From contig CAXTLC010000006.1 of the NCBI GenBank assembly GCA_964245075.1, positions 1 to 64,000 of the forward strand: a stretch of 64,000 nt of DNA, in the 5' to 3' direction. The position numbers and the translations under genes were made by a program. Every line of letters starts with the position of its first letter. Within the stretch, counting starts at the first letter, position 1. This DNA comes from LMUY01 sp964245075 (GTDB lineage: Bacteria; Pseudomonadota; Alphaproteobacteria; Acetobacterales; Acetobacteraceae). Below, one piece after another: positions 19,006 through 30,234 of this stretch. Below the pieces are notes generated by a model. That model ran no database searches and was not told where the DNA came from. It was given only the letters and a program-made list of their open reading frames with translations.

Positions 19006-20468
19006 GCACCGCTTGGCCCGGCGCCGGCCAGCGGCCAGCGATAGCAGCGGTTGCCGGGCAGGTCGTAGACCAGCAGGGTGCGGCGGTAGATGAACGGCAC
19101 GATCTCCCAGGCGGAGCGGACCCGGATCGTCGCACGCAGGTCGGTCAGCGCGACGGACGCGCCGGCGAACATGATCCGGCATTCCACGAGCGCGTCGGCC
19201 ACCGGGGCCGTCTCGATGAAGCCCCGCAGCCCGGTCCGCGGCGAGCACGAGGCGACCAGGAAGCGGTCCGCGTCGAACGCGAGCAGCGGCAGCAGGAAGG
19301 CGCTGCCATCCCCGCGGTATTCCATCCGCTTCGGCTCCCACGGTTCGTGGAACCGGGCCATGCCGCCGAAGGAAGCCGATCCGCAGGAAATGACGTAGCG
19401 GTCGAACTCGCGCCGCTGCGGGGTGGCGCCGGGGGGCAGCAGCGCCTCGAAGGCCTGGCGCCCGCCCAGCCGGCCGAGCTGGTGGAACACGCCGTTGGGC
19501 GACAGCACCGGGCGGACGCCGCCCATCGGCCGCCATTCGTCGCGCCACGGCCGGTACTCGCAGGTGACCGCTCCGTTGCTGGACCGGGCGAAGAGCTGGC
19601 CATGCTCGCCGACCCAGAACGCCTCGCTGGCGTTGACGGACGGAGCGGCGAAAACCTGCATCGCGGCCTGGGCGGCGGCGCCGGGCACTGGCGCAAGCTG
19701 CCAAGCCTGGTCCGGCGGCGAGAAGAACGCGACGGACAGCCCATCATTCGCCAGCACGGGCGCCAGCGCCGCGGCGCCGAGGCGGGCCACGCCGCCGAGA
19801 GCACGCTGGACGCCGAGCGCCGGCCTGGGAGAAACCGCGCCGGCGGACGACAGCGCGGCGTGAGGCGTCAACGGAACCCAGAGTGGGCCACCGTCCCCCG
19901 GCAAGGCAAAGCCGTCTGCGAACGCGGCGACGCTCCAGCTCCATCGCGGCAGGCTCACGGACGCGGGCGACTCCATCAGGTCTCGCCAGCGTCCACCGTC
20001 GAAGACGTCGGACATGCCGTCGACCCACCCGTACACGCGCCCGGTAGTCTGGTCGAACGCGAGCAAGCGGGGTGGCGCGCCGGCGACCACGAAATCCAGC
20101 CTGGACGGACCCGGCATCGGCAGCTCGGCACGGCCAGCCGGCTCCGGCGTGCCGCGGCAGTTCGGGGCGGGTTGGCCGGACGCGCCGTTGCCGGGCGACG
20201 ACCAGGTTTCCGCATCCCTTGCCGCGGGAGGCGGATGCAGTTCCACCCCGCAATCGGGGCAGAACTGGAAGGCGAACGGCCAGGGGCCTGGATGGATGCA
20301 GTTCGACCCGCGCGCGCGCAACAGGTGCAGCTCGCCGTCCTTGGGATTCAGGCTGACCGGCTTGCCTTCCAGGAACACCTGGTCATACTGGCCGGGCCGC
20401 CCAAACCAGCGCTCGGGGCCGTATGGACCATCCAGTTCCCACATCGGGTTGGCGGAAGCGGGTGGCAT
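19002..20468 (-). CDS. Soluble protein of the tubulin-like operon with N-terminal zinc-ribbon-like cysteines
   Basis: This 488-residue protein, first gene of the operon, belongs to no family I recognise. Cys57, His59, Cys70 and Cys73 (NCIHP, FCPDCG) could hold zinc. From about residue 115 the sequence is beta-rich with recurrent tryptophan-containing strands (RLLAFDQTTGRVYGWVDGM, GQLFARSSNGAVTCEYRPW, EYRGDGSAFLLPLLAFDADR). This suggests a propeller-like fold, which structure prediction would confirm or dismiss. There is no signal peptide or TM segment, so it is cytoplasmic. Its stop overlaps the start of the vWA-like gene. The ribosome site is weak. A later ATG (residue 9) is possible. Confidence 0.72.
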   Translation of the reverse strand: MPPASANPMWELDGPYGPERWFGRPGQYDQVFLEGKPVSLNPKDGELHLLRARGSNCIHPGPWPFAFQFCPDCGVELHPPPAARDAETWSSPGNGASGQPAPNCRGTPEPAGRAELPMPGPSRLDFVVAGAPPRLLAFDQTTGRVYGWVDGMSDVFDGGRWRDLMESPASVSLPRWSWSVAAFADGFALPGDGGPLWVPLTPHAALSSAGAVSPRPALGVQRALGGVARLGAAALAPVLANDGLSVAFFSPPDQAWQLAPVPGAAAQAAMQVFAAPSVNASEAFWVGEHGQLFARSSNGAVTCEYRPWRDEWRPMGGVRPVLSPNGVFHQLGRLGGRQAFEALLPPGATPQRREFDRYVISCGSASFGGMARFHEPWEPKRMEYRGDGSAFLLPLLAFDADRFLVASCSPRTGLRGFIETAPVADALVECRIMFAGASVALTDLRATIRVRSAWEIVPFIYRRTLLVYDLPGNRCYRWPLAGAGPSGA

Positions 20469-20769
20469 GGTCCGTTGACGCTGAAATTACATTCCGTTGT
20501 TACGGCGGTTTGCCGCCGGGTGTAAAGCCATGGCCGGACAAGGCGCTCGGGCAAGCGGTGCCGCGACGGCCCTCGCCGTCATGGGCGGGTCAACTGGAGC
20601 TGGCGCAGTCCCGGGGCGCGAAAGAGCCAACCTCTCCGGCCGCCCCGTTGCGTTTCCACCACTTTCCCCAGACCTGCGACCTGAGCCACCTGAACTGTGG
20701 ACGCCGTAGCGAGGACTGGGTCGAACTTCTCCAATTCGGCCCTGAAAGCCAGGGGCGGCAACCGGCGGC
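20469..20769. other. Intergenic region upstream of the tubulin-like operon
   Basis: No gene with convincing coding character is visible in these 301 bases. The part nearest 20468 should contain the operon promoter. It holds the inverted repeat CGGCGG-TTTG-CCGCCG at 20503-20518. Confidence 0.5.
20497..20526 (-). promoter_or_regulatory. Possible promoter with operator-like hairpin for the tubulin-like operon
   Basis: On the minus strand TTTACA (20526-20521) and TAACAA (20502-20497) are separated by 18 bases. The spacer contains the palindrome CGGCGG-CAAA-CCGCCG (20518-20503). The -35 is good and the -10 poor. A repressor site between the two boxes would be a sensible arrangement, but this is a pattern match only. 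Confidence 0.3.
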
Positions 20770-20997
20770 CTAATGCAGGGACGGCTTCTCTGTTTCCGCG
20801 GCTTTGTCCATGGACGCCAGCATCTCGTCGGCAGGCCGCACATCCGCGCCGGCGCCTGACAAAGGATCATTCATGCCGCCCAGGCCCGGGGTTTGATCAC
20901 CGGTCTTATGATGCCGGCGTGTTGATATGCGAGTCCATAGAAGGAATGCGACCAGAAGGACGAACGTCCCAAGTGCGAGAACAAGGATCCAATCCAT
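20770..20997 (-). CDS. Small single-pass membrane protein
   Basis: The 75-residue frame has an N-terminal TM helix (WILVLALGTFVLLVAFLLW), then a basic stretch (RISTRRHHKT) and a hydrophilic tail. The helix followed by positive charge predicts the tail in the cytoplasm. The ribosome site AGGGA lies seven bases before the ATG. No family is recognised and it has no operon partner. Confidence 0.6.
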   Translation of the reverse strand: MDWILVLALGTFVLLVAFLLWTRISTRRHHKTGDQTPGLGGMNDPLSGAGADVRPADEMLASMDKAAETEKPSLH

Positions 20998-21139
20998 TTT
21001 CCGTCCCTAAGAGCCCGCAAATTGAGGCTCAGGGGTCGAAGTTGTTACGGCCCCAAGGGTTGCATGGTCCGGCCCGGTCGCACGCACGCTTTATGACAGG
21101 TGCTGGATGGCGAATGCTCGGCACCAACCGTCATTACCT

Positions 21140-21184
21140 TGGCAAGTTTGAGCCCTGGCAGGTTTGGCCCCGGCAGGTTTGGAC
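21140..21184. repeat. Three imperfect 15-bp tandem repeats
   Basis: Successive units read TGGCAAGTTTGAGCC, CTGGCAGGTTTGGCC and CCGGCAGGTTTGGAC, about 90 bases upstream of the DUF6894-like gene. They could be protein-binding iterons or a slippage product. No function is evident. Confidence 0.6.
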
Positions 21185-21274
21185 GAAAGCGAACATATTC
21201 GGCAATCTATCTTAAGTTAATTCTCTCATGTGCCGACTCTTGTACACTTTGAGAGACGTAGCTTGAGGGTGCAC

Positions 21275-21526
21275 ATGCCGCGCTATTTTTTTGATCTCCA
21301 GGACGGAGATGAAATCTCCGAAGACGATCAAGGCAGTGTGATGGACGGACAGGAGACGGCGCGGTCCCAAGCCATCGTCTTCCTATCCGAGATCGTCAAA
21401 GACTCGTTGCCCGACGGGGAGCACAGGCGTTTCGTGGTGATCGCACGGGAAGAGAACGGCCAGCCGATCTACCAGGCGAGCCTGGAATTTCGCGGCGGAT
21501 GGATGGGGGGACAGCCCTCCAACTGA
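21275..21526 (+). CDS. DUF6894-like small protein
   Basis: The 83-residue protein begins MPRYFFDLQDGDEISEDDQG and continues with a helix (ETARSQAIVFLSEIVKDSL) and strands (HRRFVVIAREENGQPIYQASLEF). This beta-alpha-beta layout with the PRYFF start matches a very common small alphaproteobacterial family, DUF6894, of unknown role. The ATG at 21275 has GAGGGT upstream, and the 15 extra residues of the longer frame are not family-like. It ends just before the converging tRNA-Lys. Confidence 0.75.
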   Translation: MPRYFFDLQDGDEISEDDQGSVMDGQETARSQAIVFLSEIVKDSLPDGEHRRFVVIAREENGQPIYQASLEFRGGWMGGQPSN

Positions 21527-21534
21527 GGCAGGAT

Positions 21535-21610
<76 letters not shown>

Positions 21611-21622
21611 TGCCGCGGCACC

Positions 21623-21651
21623 GCCTAACGCGGCGGCGCCACTTGCGTCAA
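21623..21651 (-). promoter_or_regulatory. Candidate promoter for tRNA-Lys
   Basis: On the minus strand TTGACG (21651-21646), a 17-base spacer and TTAGGC (21628-21623) lie 13 bases before the tRNA. The -35 is good and the -10 weak. It sits directly behind the end of the cyclophilin gene. Confidence 0.4.
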
Positions 21652-21656
21652 ATGCG

Positions 21657-22226
21657 TCAGCTATCCTCTTCGGAGGCCAGGCGCATCTTGATGATCTTGT
21701 CCGGGTTGCTCACCGATCCGCTGCCGCCAGCGCCCTTCTTGAGCTGGTCCACGTACTCCATCCCGGACACCACCTGTCCCCAGATCGTGTACTGGCCGTC
21801 GAGGTTCGACGCCGGGGCGAAGCAGATGAAGAACTGGCTGTTGGCGGTGTTCGGGTTCTGCGTCCGCGCAGCGCCCACCGTGCCGCGCAGGAAATGGACG
21901 CTGTTGGTGAACTCGGCCGGCAGATCCGGGTACTTGCTCCCGCTCGTGCCAGTTCCGGTCGGGTCGCCGCCCTGCGCCATGAAACCGTCGATCACGCGAT
22001 GGAACGGCGTCCCGTCGTAGAAATGCTCGTGGCAGAGCAGCTTCACGCGCTCGATATGCTTCGGCGCCAGGTCCGGCCGCAGGCGGATAACGACCCGGCC
22101 GCCCTTGACGTCCATGTAAACGGTGTTCTGCGGGTCCTGCGCAGGCTGTGCGCCAGCGGCAGAGGAAGCGGCGTCGCTCATCAAGGTTCCGATCGCGATG
22201 GTGGTAAGGAAGGAACGGCGGTCCAT
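21657..22226 (-). CDS. Exported peptidyl-prolyl cis-trans isomerase (cyclophilin type)
   Basis: The 189-residue protein has an N-terminal export signal with a twin-arginine-like start (DRRSFLTTIAIGTLM) and a cyclophilin domain at about 35-180. Recognisable elements are FYDGTPFHRVIDGFMAQGGD (active-site Arg in FHRVI), NSQFFICFAPASNLDGQYTIWGQV and the GMEYVDQLKKG end. It catalyses proline isomerisation during protein folding, probably in the periplasm. The ATG at 22226 is taken rather than the TTG three bases upstream. It lies 23 bases after coaD and is probably in the gyrA-coaD transcript. Confidence 0.93.
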   Translation of the reverse strand: MDRRSFLTTIAIGTLMSDAASSAAGAQPAQDPQNTVYMDVKGGRVVIRLRPDLAPKHIERVKLLCHEHFYDGTPFHRVIDGFMAQGGDPTGTGTSGSKYPDLPAEFTNSVHFLRGTVGAARTQNPNTANSQFFICFAPASNLDGQYTIWGQVVSGMEYVDQLKKGAGGSGSVSNPDKIIKMRLASEEDS

Positions 22227-22769
22227 CAAGGATACTCGCGTTGAACGGGTCAGGCGCCGGGACGCACCCTGGCCAGGGTGCGCTCCAGCGTGAGGGAAGG
22301 AACGAAGCTGGAGATGTCGCCCCCCAGTCGGGCGATCTCCTTGACGAAGCGGGACGCGATGAACTGGTGCGTCTCGCTCGCCATCAGAAACACCGGCTCG
22401 ATCTCATGATCAAGCCGGTAGTTCATGCCGGCCATCTGGAACTCGTAATCGAAGTCGCTCACGGCGCGCAGGCCGCGAATGATGACGGTCGCGCAGGACT
22501 GGCGCGCGAAGTCGATCAGCAGGCCGTGGAAGCGCGTCACCTCGATCGGCGTGCCGGTGCGCGCGGCGATCGGCGCGATTTCTGCGCGGACCAGTTCGAT
22601 CCGCTCCTCCAGCCCGAAGAGCGGGGTCTTGCCCTCGCTGACGGCGACCCCGATCACCAGCCGGTCCAGGATGCGCGCGGCCCGGCCGATGATGTCCAGA
22701 TGACCGTTGTGCACCGGGTCGAACGTTCCCGGGTACACGCCGGTATGGCGGTCCAGCGCCGGCGCGGGA

Positions 22770-25607
<2,838 letters not shown>

Positions 25608-25616
25608 GATGTGAAG

Positions 25617-26120
25617 TTAAAATGGGATGTCGTCGTCCAGATCGCCACCCTTGTTCGGCTCCCAAGCGGGGGCGCCGCCGCTGCGGGCAGGCTGGCGCGG
25701 AGCGGAAGCACGCGGGGCGTAGCCGCCATCGTCGCCGCCAGGCTCACTGCCGTCCCGTCCACCGCCGGCCCGGCTGTCCAGCAACGTCAACTCCCCGCGG
25801 AAGCGGGGAATGACCACTTCGGTGATCTCCTTCTCGACGCCGCTCTGGTCGGTGTACTTGCGGCTCTCAAGCTCACCCTCGATGTATATCTTGCTGCCCT
25901 TCTTGACGTAGCGCTCAGCAATCTCGCCCAGCTTCTCGTTGAAGATGGAGACGCGATGCCACTGCGTCTTCTCTTTGCGCTCACCGGAGGCCTTGTCATT
26001 CCATGTCTGGCTCGTGGCGATCGAGAAGCTGACCACCTTGTTGCCCGACTGCATGGATCTCGCTTCCGGGTCTCGCCCGACGTTGCCAACCAGAATCACC
26101 TTGTTCACGCTGCCGGCCAT
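25617..26120 (-). CDS. ssb: Single-stranded DNA-binding protein
   Basis: The 167-residue protein has an OB fold (about 5-108) with the SSB signature (NKVILVGNVGRDPEARSM and TQWHRVSIFNEKLGEIAERY). A glycine-rich linker leads to the acidic tip DLDDDIPF that recruits repair and replication partners. The ribosome site GGAGGG precedes the ATG. It lies nine bases before gyrA, a frequent alphaproteobacterial pairing, and the two are likely one transcript. Confidence 0.97.
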   Translation of the reverse strand: MAGSVNKVILVGNVGRDPEARSMQSGNKVVSFSIATSQTWNDKASGERKEKTQWHRVSIFNEKLGEIAERYVKKGSKIYIEGELESRKYTDQSGVEKEITEVVIPRFRGELTLLDSRAGGGRDGSEPGGDDGGYAPRASAPRQPARSGGAPAWEPNKGGDLDDDIPF

Positions 26121-26233
26121 CGACGTCCCTCCGAGTCAAATCCTGATATAGCTGCTCGCGCCGACCGGGCCAAATCCTGGTTCGATCGGCGCGGCGGCCT
26201 GGGTGGAGCGGCCACTCCAGCCTGCGCTGTCAG

Positions 26234-27028
26234 TCAGAACGTCGGCAGCGGCGGGAGCGGCTGGTGGAACCATTTCTGCCACAACCCATCCAACTCCCCA
26301 TTGTTCTTCGCGTAGTACACGAACGTGTTCACCCACTGGTGCAGGTTCCACTGGTTGGCCCGCATGGTGATCCCGTTCGGCTGACGCAGCAGGACCACCT
26401 TGCGCTCGATGTTGGCCCCTGGGCTCCGGGCGTAGAACTCGTCGCCGGTCAGCCCGGTCTCCGCGACCGCGTCCACCTGGCCCGCGATCAGCGCCTGGTA
26501 GGTGCTGGGATCATCGTCGAACCGCGAGATCTTCGCCGTGCCGCCCAGGCGCTGCGTCAGCAGCACGTCCTGCACCGCGCCGCGCGGCACCCCCACGCGC
26601 AGGCCCTTCAGGTCGTCCAGGCTGGTGATGTGCTTGTCCTTCGGCGCGAAGATCACGTTCTCGATCGCGGCGTAGGGGATGGAGAACATCACCTGCCGCG
26701 CCCGCTCCGGCGTGATGCCGAAGGTCGCGACCAGCAGATCCACCTTGTTGGTCAGCAGGAACGGGATGCGGTTGGGGCCGGTCAAAGGCACCAGGTTGAC
26801 CTTCACCCCCATGTAGCGGCCGATCAGCTTGGCCACCTCGATGTCGTAGCCGTCCGGCTCCTGCTTGTCGTTCAGCAGGCCGTAGGGCGGCAGATCGACC
26901 AGCACGCCGATGTTGATGGTGCCGCGGCTGACGATCTCGTCCACCGTTTGCGCCCGCGCCGCCGGGCCGGGCAGGCAGGCCGCCGCCAGCATCGCCAAGA
27001 CGGCAACCCCGGTCTTCCATCGCTTCAT
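26234..27028 (-). CDS. Periplasmic amino acid-binding protein of an ABC importer
   Basis: The 264-residue family 3 solute-binding protein has a cleavable signal (AVLAMLAAACLPGPAARAQ). The bilobal domain includes INIGVLVDLPPYGLLNDKQE, GYDIEVAKLIGRYMGVKVNLV and LKGLRVGVPRGAVQDVLLTQRL. It captures polar or charged amino acids for the two permeases encoded immediately upstream. The ATG at 27028 is preferred over a GTG five codons earlier because the signal starts MKRWKTG. No ATPase gene is adjacent in the window, so an ATP-binding subunit must come from elsewhere. The substrate cannot be read from sequence. Confidence 0.9.
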   Translation of the reverse strand: MKRWKTGVAVLAMLAAACLPGPAARAQTVDEIVSRGTINIGVLVDLPPYGLLNDKQEPDGYDIEVAKLIGRYMGVKVNLVPLTGPNRIPFLLTNKVDLLVATFGITPERARQVMFSIPYAAIENVIFAPKDKHITSLDDLKGLRVGVPRGAVQDVLLTQRLGGTAKISRFDDDPSTYQALIAGQVDAVAETGLTGDEFYARSPGANIERKVVLLRQPNGITMRANQWNLHQWVNTFVYYAKNNGELDGLWQKWFHQPLPPLPTF

Positions 27029-27048
27029 GCAGGCGCTCCTCACCGTTC

Positions 27049-27702
27049 TTATCGTGCGTGAGCCCGCGCCAAACGCCGTTCAAGGCGCCGGCTCACGATC
27101 GTGAGGGGCCAGCAAAGCAGGAAGTAGAGCAGCGCCACAATGCCGAAGATGGTGAACGGCCGGAACGTCGCGTTGTTCACGATCTGCCCGGCCCGCGTCA
27201 GCTCCACGAAGCCGATGATCGAGGCGAGCGACGTGCTCTTCACCAGGTTCACCAGGAAGCCGACCGTGGGCGGGATGGCGACGCGCAACGCCTGCGGCCC
27301 CACCACGCGCGCCATGCGGGGACCGTAGCGGAGCCCGAGCGCCCGCGCCGCCTCCGTTTGCCCGCCCGGCACCGCTTGCAGGGCGCCGCGCCAGATCTCG
27401 CCCAGGAACGCCCCGGCGTTCAGGCTCAGCCCCAGGATGGCGGACACGTAGGCGCCCAGCCCGAAGCCCAGCAGGTCCGCGCCGAAGAACACCAGGAACA
27501 ATTGCAGCAGCAGCGGCGTGCCCTGCAGCAGGCGGATATAGAGGATGGCGATCCAGCGCAGCGCCCGCCGCTCCGACACCCGGGCGAGCGCCACCGCCGC
27601 GCCGATCAGCCCGCCGAACACGAACGCCCCGCCGGCCAGCGCCAGCGTCCAGCGCAGCGCCAGCAGCAGGAACAGCAGGTCCCCAGGCCCGACCGCCCTC
27701 AC
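27049..27702 (-). CDS. Amino acid ABC transporter permease (second)
   Basis: The 217-residue HisM/GlnP-type permease has five TM segments and the EAA loop EAARALGLRYGPRMARVVGPQA, which contacts the ATPase. The start GTG at 27702 overlaps the stop of the first permease by four bases (GTGA). The open frame continues upstream but there reads only a shadow of the first permease. TM1 begins GDLLFLLLALRWTLALAGG, and LLQGTPLLLQLFLVFFG is the family's second helix. It functions as a heterodimer with its neighbour. The binding protein gene follows 20 bases downstream. Confidence 0.9.
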   Translation of the reverse strand: MRAVGPGDLLFLLLALRWTLALAGGAFVFGGLIGAAVALARVSERRALRWIAILYIRLLQGTPLLLQLFLVFFGADLLGFGLGAYVSAILGLSLNAGAFLGEIWRGALQAVPGGQTEAARALGLRYGPRMARVVGPQALRVAIPPTVGFLVNLVKSTSLASIIGFVELTRAGQIVNNATFRPFTIFGIVALLYFLLCWPLTIVSRRLERRLARAHAR

Positions 27703-28373
27703 CGGGCGGGGACCCGGCGGCCGAACGCCCACCGCTCCAGCCCGGCGAACACGGCGCTGAACAGCAGCGACAGCGCCAGGTAGATCACGGTGACGACGAT
27801 GAACGCCTCGAACGAGCGGAAGCTGCGCCCGGCGATGTCCTGCGCCGCTGCCGTCAGGTCGTCGGCCGCGATCACCGACACGATCGAGGAGTTCAGCATC
27901 AGCAGGATGAACTGGCTGCCCAGCGGCGGCACCACGGTCCGCAGCGCCTGCGGCAGAACGACCAGGCGGAACACGCCGAACCCGTGCAGGCCCAGGGCGC
28001 GCCCTGCCTCCACCTGGCCGTGGCCGACCGCCTCGATCCCTGCGCGGACGATCTCGATCGTGTAGGCGCTGCCGTTCAGCACCATGGCGATCAGCGCGCC
28101 CTCGTTGGCATCCAGCCGCAGGCCCACCGTGGGCAGGCCGAAAAAGATGAGGAAGATCTGCACCAGGAACGGGGTGTTGCGGATCAGCTCCACGTAGCCG
28201 GCGACCAGGGCGCGCAGCCACCCTGGCCCGGAGGTGCGTGCGAAGGCGCCGGCGACCGCGACCGCCAGGCTGATCGCCATGGACGCGGCGGACAGCCAAA
28301 GCGTGAACAGCGCGCCATCCAGCAGCTCGCCGCGCGCATCCCAGATATCGCCGAAGTGGAAGGTATATTCCAC
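27699..28373 (-). CDS. Amino acid ABC transporter permease (first)
   Basis: The 224-residue HisQ/GlnP-type permease has five TM segments, family helix VELIRNTPFLVQIFLIFFGLP and the EAA loop EAGRALGLHGFGVFRLVVLPQALR. It heads the operon permease-permease-binding protein and is coupled to the second permease by a four-base overlap. The family imports polar amino acids such as glutamine, glutamate, histidine or arginine. The 97 bases upstream to the sulfonate-type binding protein gene probably contain the promoter, though no clear boxes stand out. Confidence 0.92.
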   Translation of the reverse strand: MEYTFHFGDIWDARGELLDGALFTLWLSAASMAISLAVAVAGAFARTSGPGWLRALVAGYVELIRNTPFLVQIFLIFFGLPTVGLRLDANEGALIAMVLNGSAYTIEIVRAGIEAVGHGQVEAGRALGLHGFGVFRLVVLPQALRTVVPPLGSQFILLMLNSSIVSVIAADDLTAAAQDIAGRSFRSFEAFIVVTVIYLALSLLFSAVFAGLERWAFGRRVPAR

Positions 28374-28470
28374 GCCACCTCCCCACCGCCGAGTGTCCGA
28401 CGTTGGGCAGAGTAGATCATTGCCGCGGGGCGGTGGCTACCGGGCCAGCATCCCCGGCAGGCCGAAACCG

Positions 28471-29466
28471 TCAGCCGGCCGGGGACGCCGTGAAGCTGAG
28501 GTCGAGGCTTTTCCGCACGTCGAGCGGATCACGCAGCAGGCCGAATGCCGCCGACTGGTCGGCAACGCGCTGGTAGTCCCTGATCAAGGCGTCATCGAGC
28601 GGAACCGCCCTGGCCTGCTGCTCGCCGTAGGCGTGCTCCAGCACCGGTTGCGGCAGGTGGGTCAGCCCGGCGTTGTAGCGCGCGTAGTCGGCGATGTGGT
28701 CCTGCGACCACCGCCACCCGGCGTCGAAGCGCCGCAGGAAGTCCGCCAGCATCGTCCGCTTGTCGCGGATGGCACCGTTGCTGGCCGCCACGAAGGTGTT
28801 CGAAGGCGCCAGGCCGGCCCCGTCCACCAGCACGCGGGCGCCGAACTGGAGCACCTCGAACGACACGTACGGGTCCCACACCGCCCAGGCGTCGACCGCC
28901 CCGGACCGGAACGCCAGCGCCGCATCGGCCGGCGGCAACAGGCTGACGCCCACGGCATCCACGGGAACGCCTGCCCGGTCCAGGGCCGCGCGGATGAGGT
29001 ACTGGCCCCAACCGGCCCGGTTGCCGGCGACCTTGCGGCCGCGCAAGTCCGCGACGGTGCGGATTGCCGGATCACGCACCAGGATCGCCTGCCCGGCGGG
29101 TTGCGCCCGGCTGGCGCCGATCGCCCTCAACGGGGCGCCCGCCGCGAAGGCGGTCAAGAAGGCGAAGTCACCCTGGTGCCCCACGTCCAGCGCCCCGGCG
29201 TTCAGCGCTTCCAGCAGGGGCGCCGCCGCGCCGAACTCGCTCCATTCGAGCCGGTACGGCAGGTCGCGCGCGACATCCGACGCTTCGAACAACGAGCGCA
29301 AGCCGCCCTTCTGGTTGCCCACGCGCAGCACGCCGGCGGTTGCGCCCCGCGCGGGGCGGAAGGCCGTCGCTGCGGCGGCAAGCGATGCGGCAGCGGTTGC
29401 CAGAACCGTGCGGCGGGACGGTCCTGGGCTAGAACCGCAGCGTCGGGTGTTGTCCATGCCCCGCAT
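28471..29466 (-). CDS. Tat-exported SsuA/TauA-type ABC substrate-binding protein
   Basis: The protein has about 331 residues, with a start at 29466 or 29457. The N-terminus carries a twin-arginine motif (SRRTVLATAAASLAAAA). The mature part is a NMT1/SsuA-like fold: VLRVGNQKGGLRSLFEASD, GALDVGHQGDFAFLTAFAAG, VADLRGRKVAGNRAGWGQYL and VDAWAVWDPYVSFEVLQFG. This family binds aliphatic sulfonates, taurine or nitrate-like ligands. No permease or ATPase is next to it, so it is an orphan in this window. The substrate is inferred only from family. Confidence 0.86.
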   Translation of the reverse strand: MRGMDNTRRCGSSPGPSRRTVLATAAASLAAAATAFRPARGATAGVLRVGNQKGGLRSLFEASDVARDLPYRLEWSEFGAAAPLLEALNAGALDVGHQGDFAFLTAFAAGAPLRAIGASRAQPAGQAILVRDPAIRTVADLRGRKVAGNRAGWGQYLIRAALDRAGVPVDAVGVSLLPPADAALAFRSGAVDAWAVWDPYVSFEVLQFGARVLVDGAGLAPSNTFVAASNGAIRDKRTMLADFLRRFDAGWRWSQDHIADYARYNAGLTHLPQPVLEHAYGEQQARAVPLDDALIRDYQRVADQSAAFGLLRDPLDVRKSLDLSFTASPAG

Positions 29467-29616
29467 TAGGCTGCGCCGCAGACCCGGCGTCACCGGTCAC
29501 AGCGAATTAAACATCCCCTTCCTGCCGCACCCGGCACCGTGGCATGGCCATCCTGCCAACCAGGGCCAGCAGAGAACCGCATGCTGCGGCTGAGGGCTCC
29601 ACCCCGTGCTCCCGCG

Positions 29617-30234
29617 TCAGGCCAGCCCGGCCACGAACGCTTCCAGGCCCGGCTGGCGCGCCGTGGCGCACCGGGCGGCGTGCAGCACGCCGCGCACGCA
29701 AGCGACGGCATCCTCCAGCCGGTCGTTCACCACGGTGTGGTCGAACTCGGACCAATGCGCGATCTCGGCCCGGGCGGCGGCCATGCGGCGCTCGATCTCC
29801 GCCTCCCCGTCGCCGGCCCGGGCGCGGAGGCGGGCGCGCAGCGCGTCCAAGGAGGGTGGCAGCACGAACACGCTCGCCACGTCGCCGGGCAAGGCGGCGC
29901 GCAACAGGCGATGACCCTGCCAGTCTATGTCGAACGCGACGTCCTGCCCAGCAGCCAGCGCCGCCAGCACCGGGGCGCGGGGCGTGCCGTAGCGGCGGCC
30001 GAACACCTCGGCCCATTCCAGCAGCTCGCCGGCTCGCACCATGGCGTCGAACGCTTCGAGGGTGCGGAACAGGTAATGATCGCCGTCCCGCTCCCCCGGG
30101 CGCGGCGCCCGCGTGGTGGCGCTGACCGACAGGCGCAGCGCCGGCTCGCTTCCCAGCAGGGCGCGGGTGATCGTGCTCTTGCCCGCGCCGGACGGGGCGG
30201 ACACGACCAGGCACACGCCGCGGCGGCCCGCCAT
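29617..30234 (-). CDS. gmk: Guanylate kinase
   Basis: The 205-residue enzyme phosphorylates GMP to GDP. It has the P-loop SAPSGAGKST (12-21), the GMP-binding segment SVSATTRAPRPGERDGDHYLF, and DIDWQGHRLLR with the lid following. Length is normal. The ATG at 30234 overlaps the stop of the DUF1028 gene (ATGA), so it is translationally coupled to it. It belongs to the run acpP-fabF-mltG-DUF1028-gmk. Confidence 0.95.
   Translation of the reverse strand: MAGRRGVCLVVSAPSGAGKSTITRALLGSEPALRLSVSATTRAPRPGERDGDHYLFRTLEAFDAMVRAGELLEWAEVFGRRYGTPRAPVLAALAAGQDVAFDIDWQGHRLLRAALPGDVASVFVLPPSLDALRARLRARAGDGEAEIERRMAAARAEIAHWSEFDHTVVNDRLEDAVACVRGVLHAARCATARQPGLEAFVAGLA

Noticed and set aside
20579..20761. 60-codon minus-strand frame upstream of the tubulin-like operon
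   Set aside because: No ribosome site, no family pattern and no coding-like composition.
21140..21184. CRISPR array
   Set aside because: Only three contiguous 15-base units without spacers.
27049..28386. Single 445-residue permease
   Set aside because: The first half is an out-of-frame shadow of the first permease; the real second permease starts at GTG 27702.
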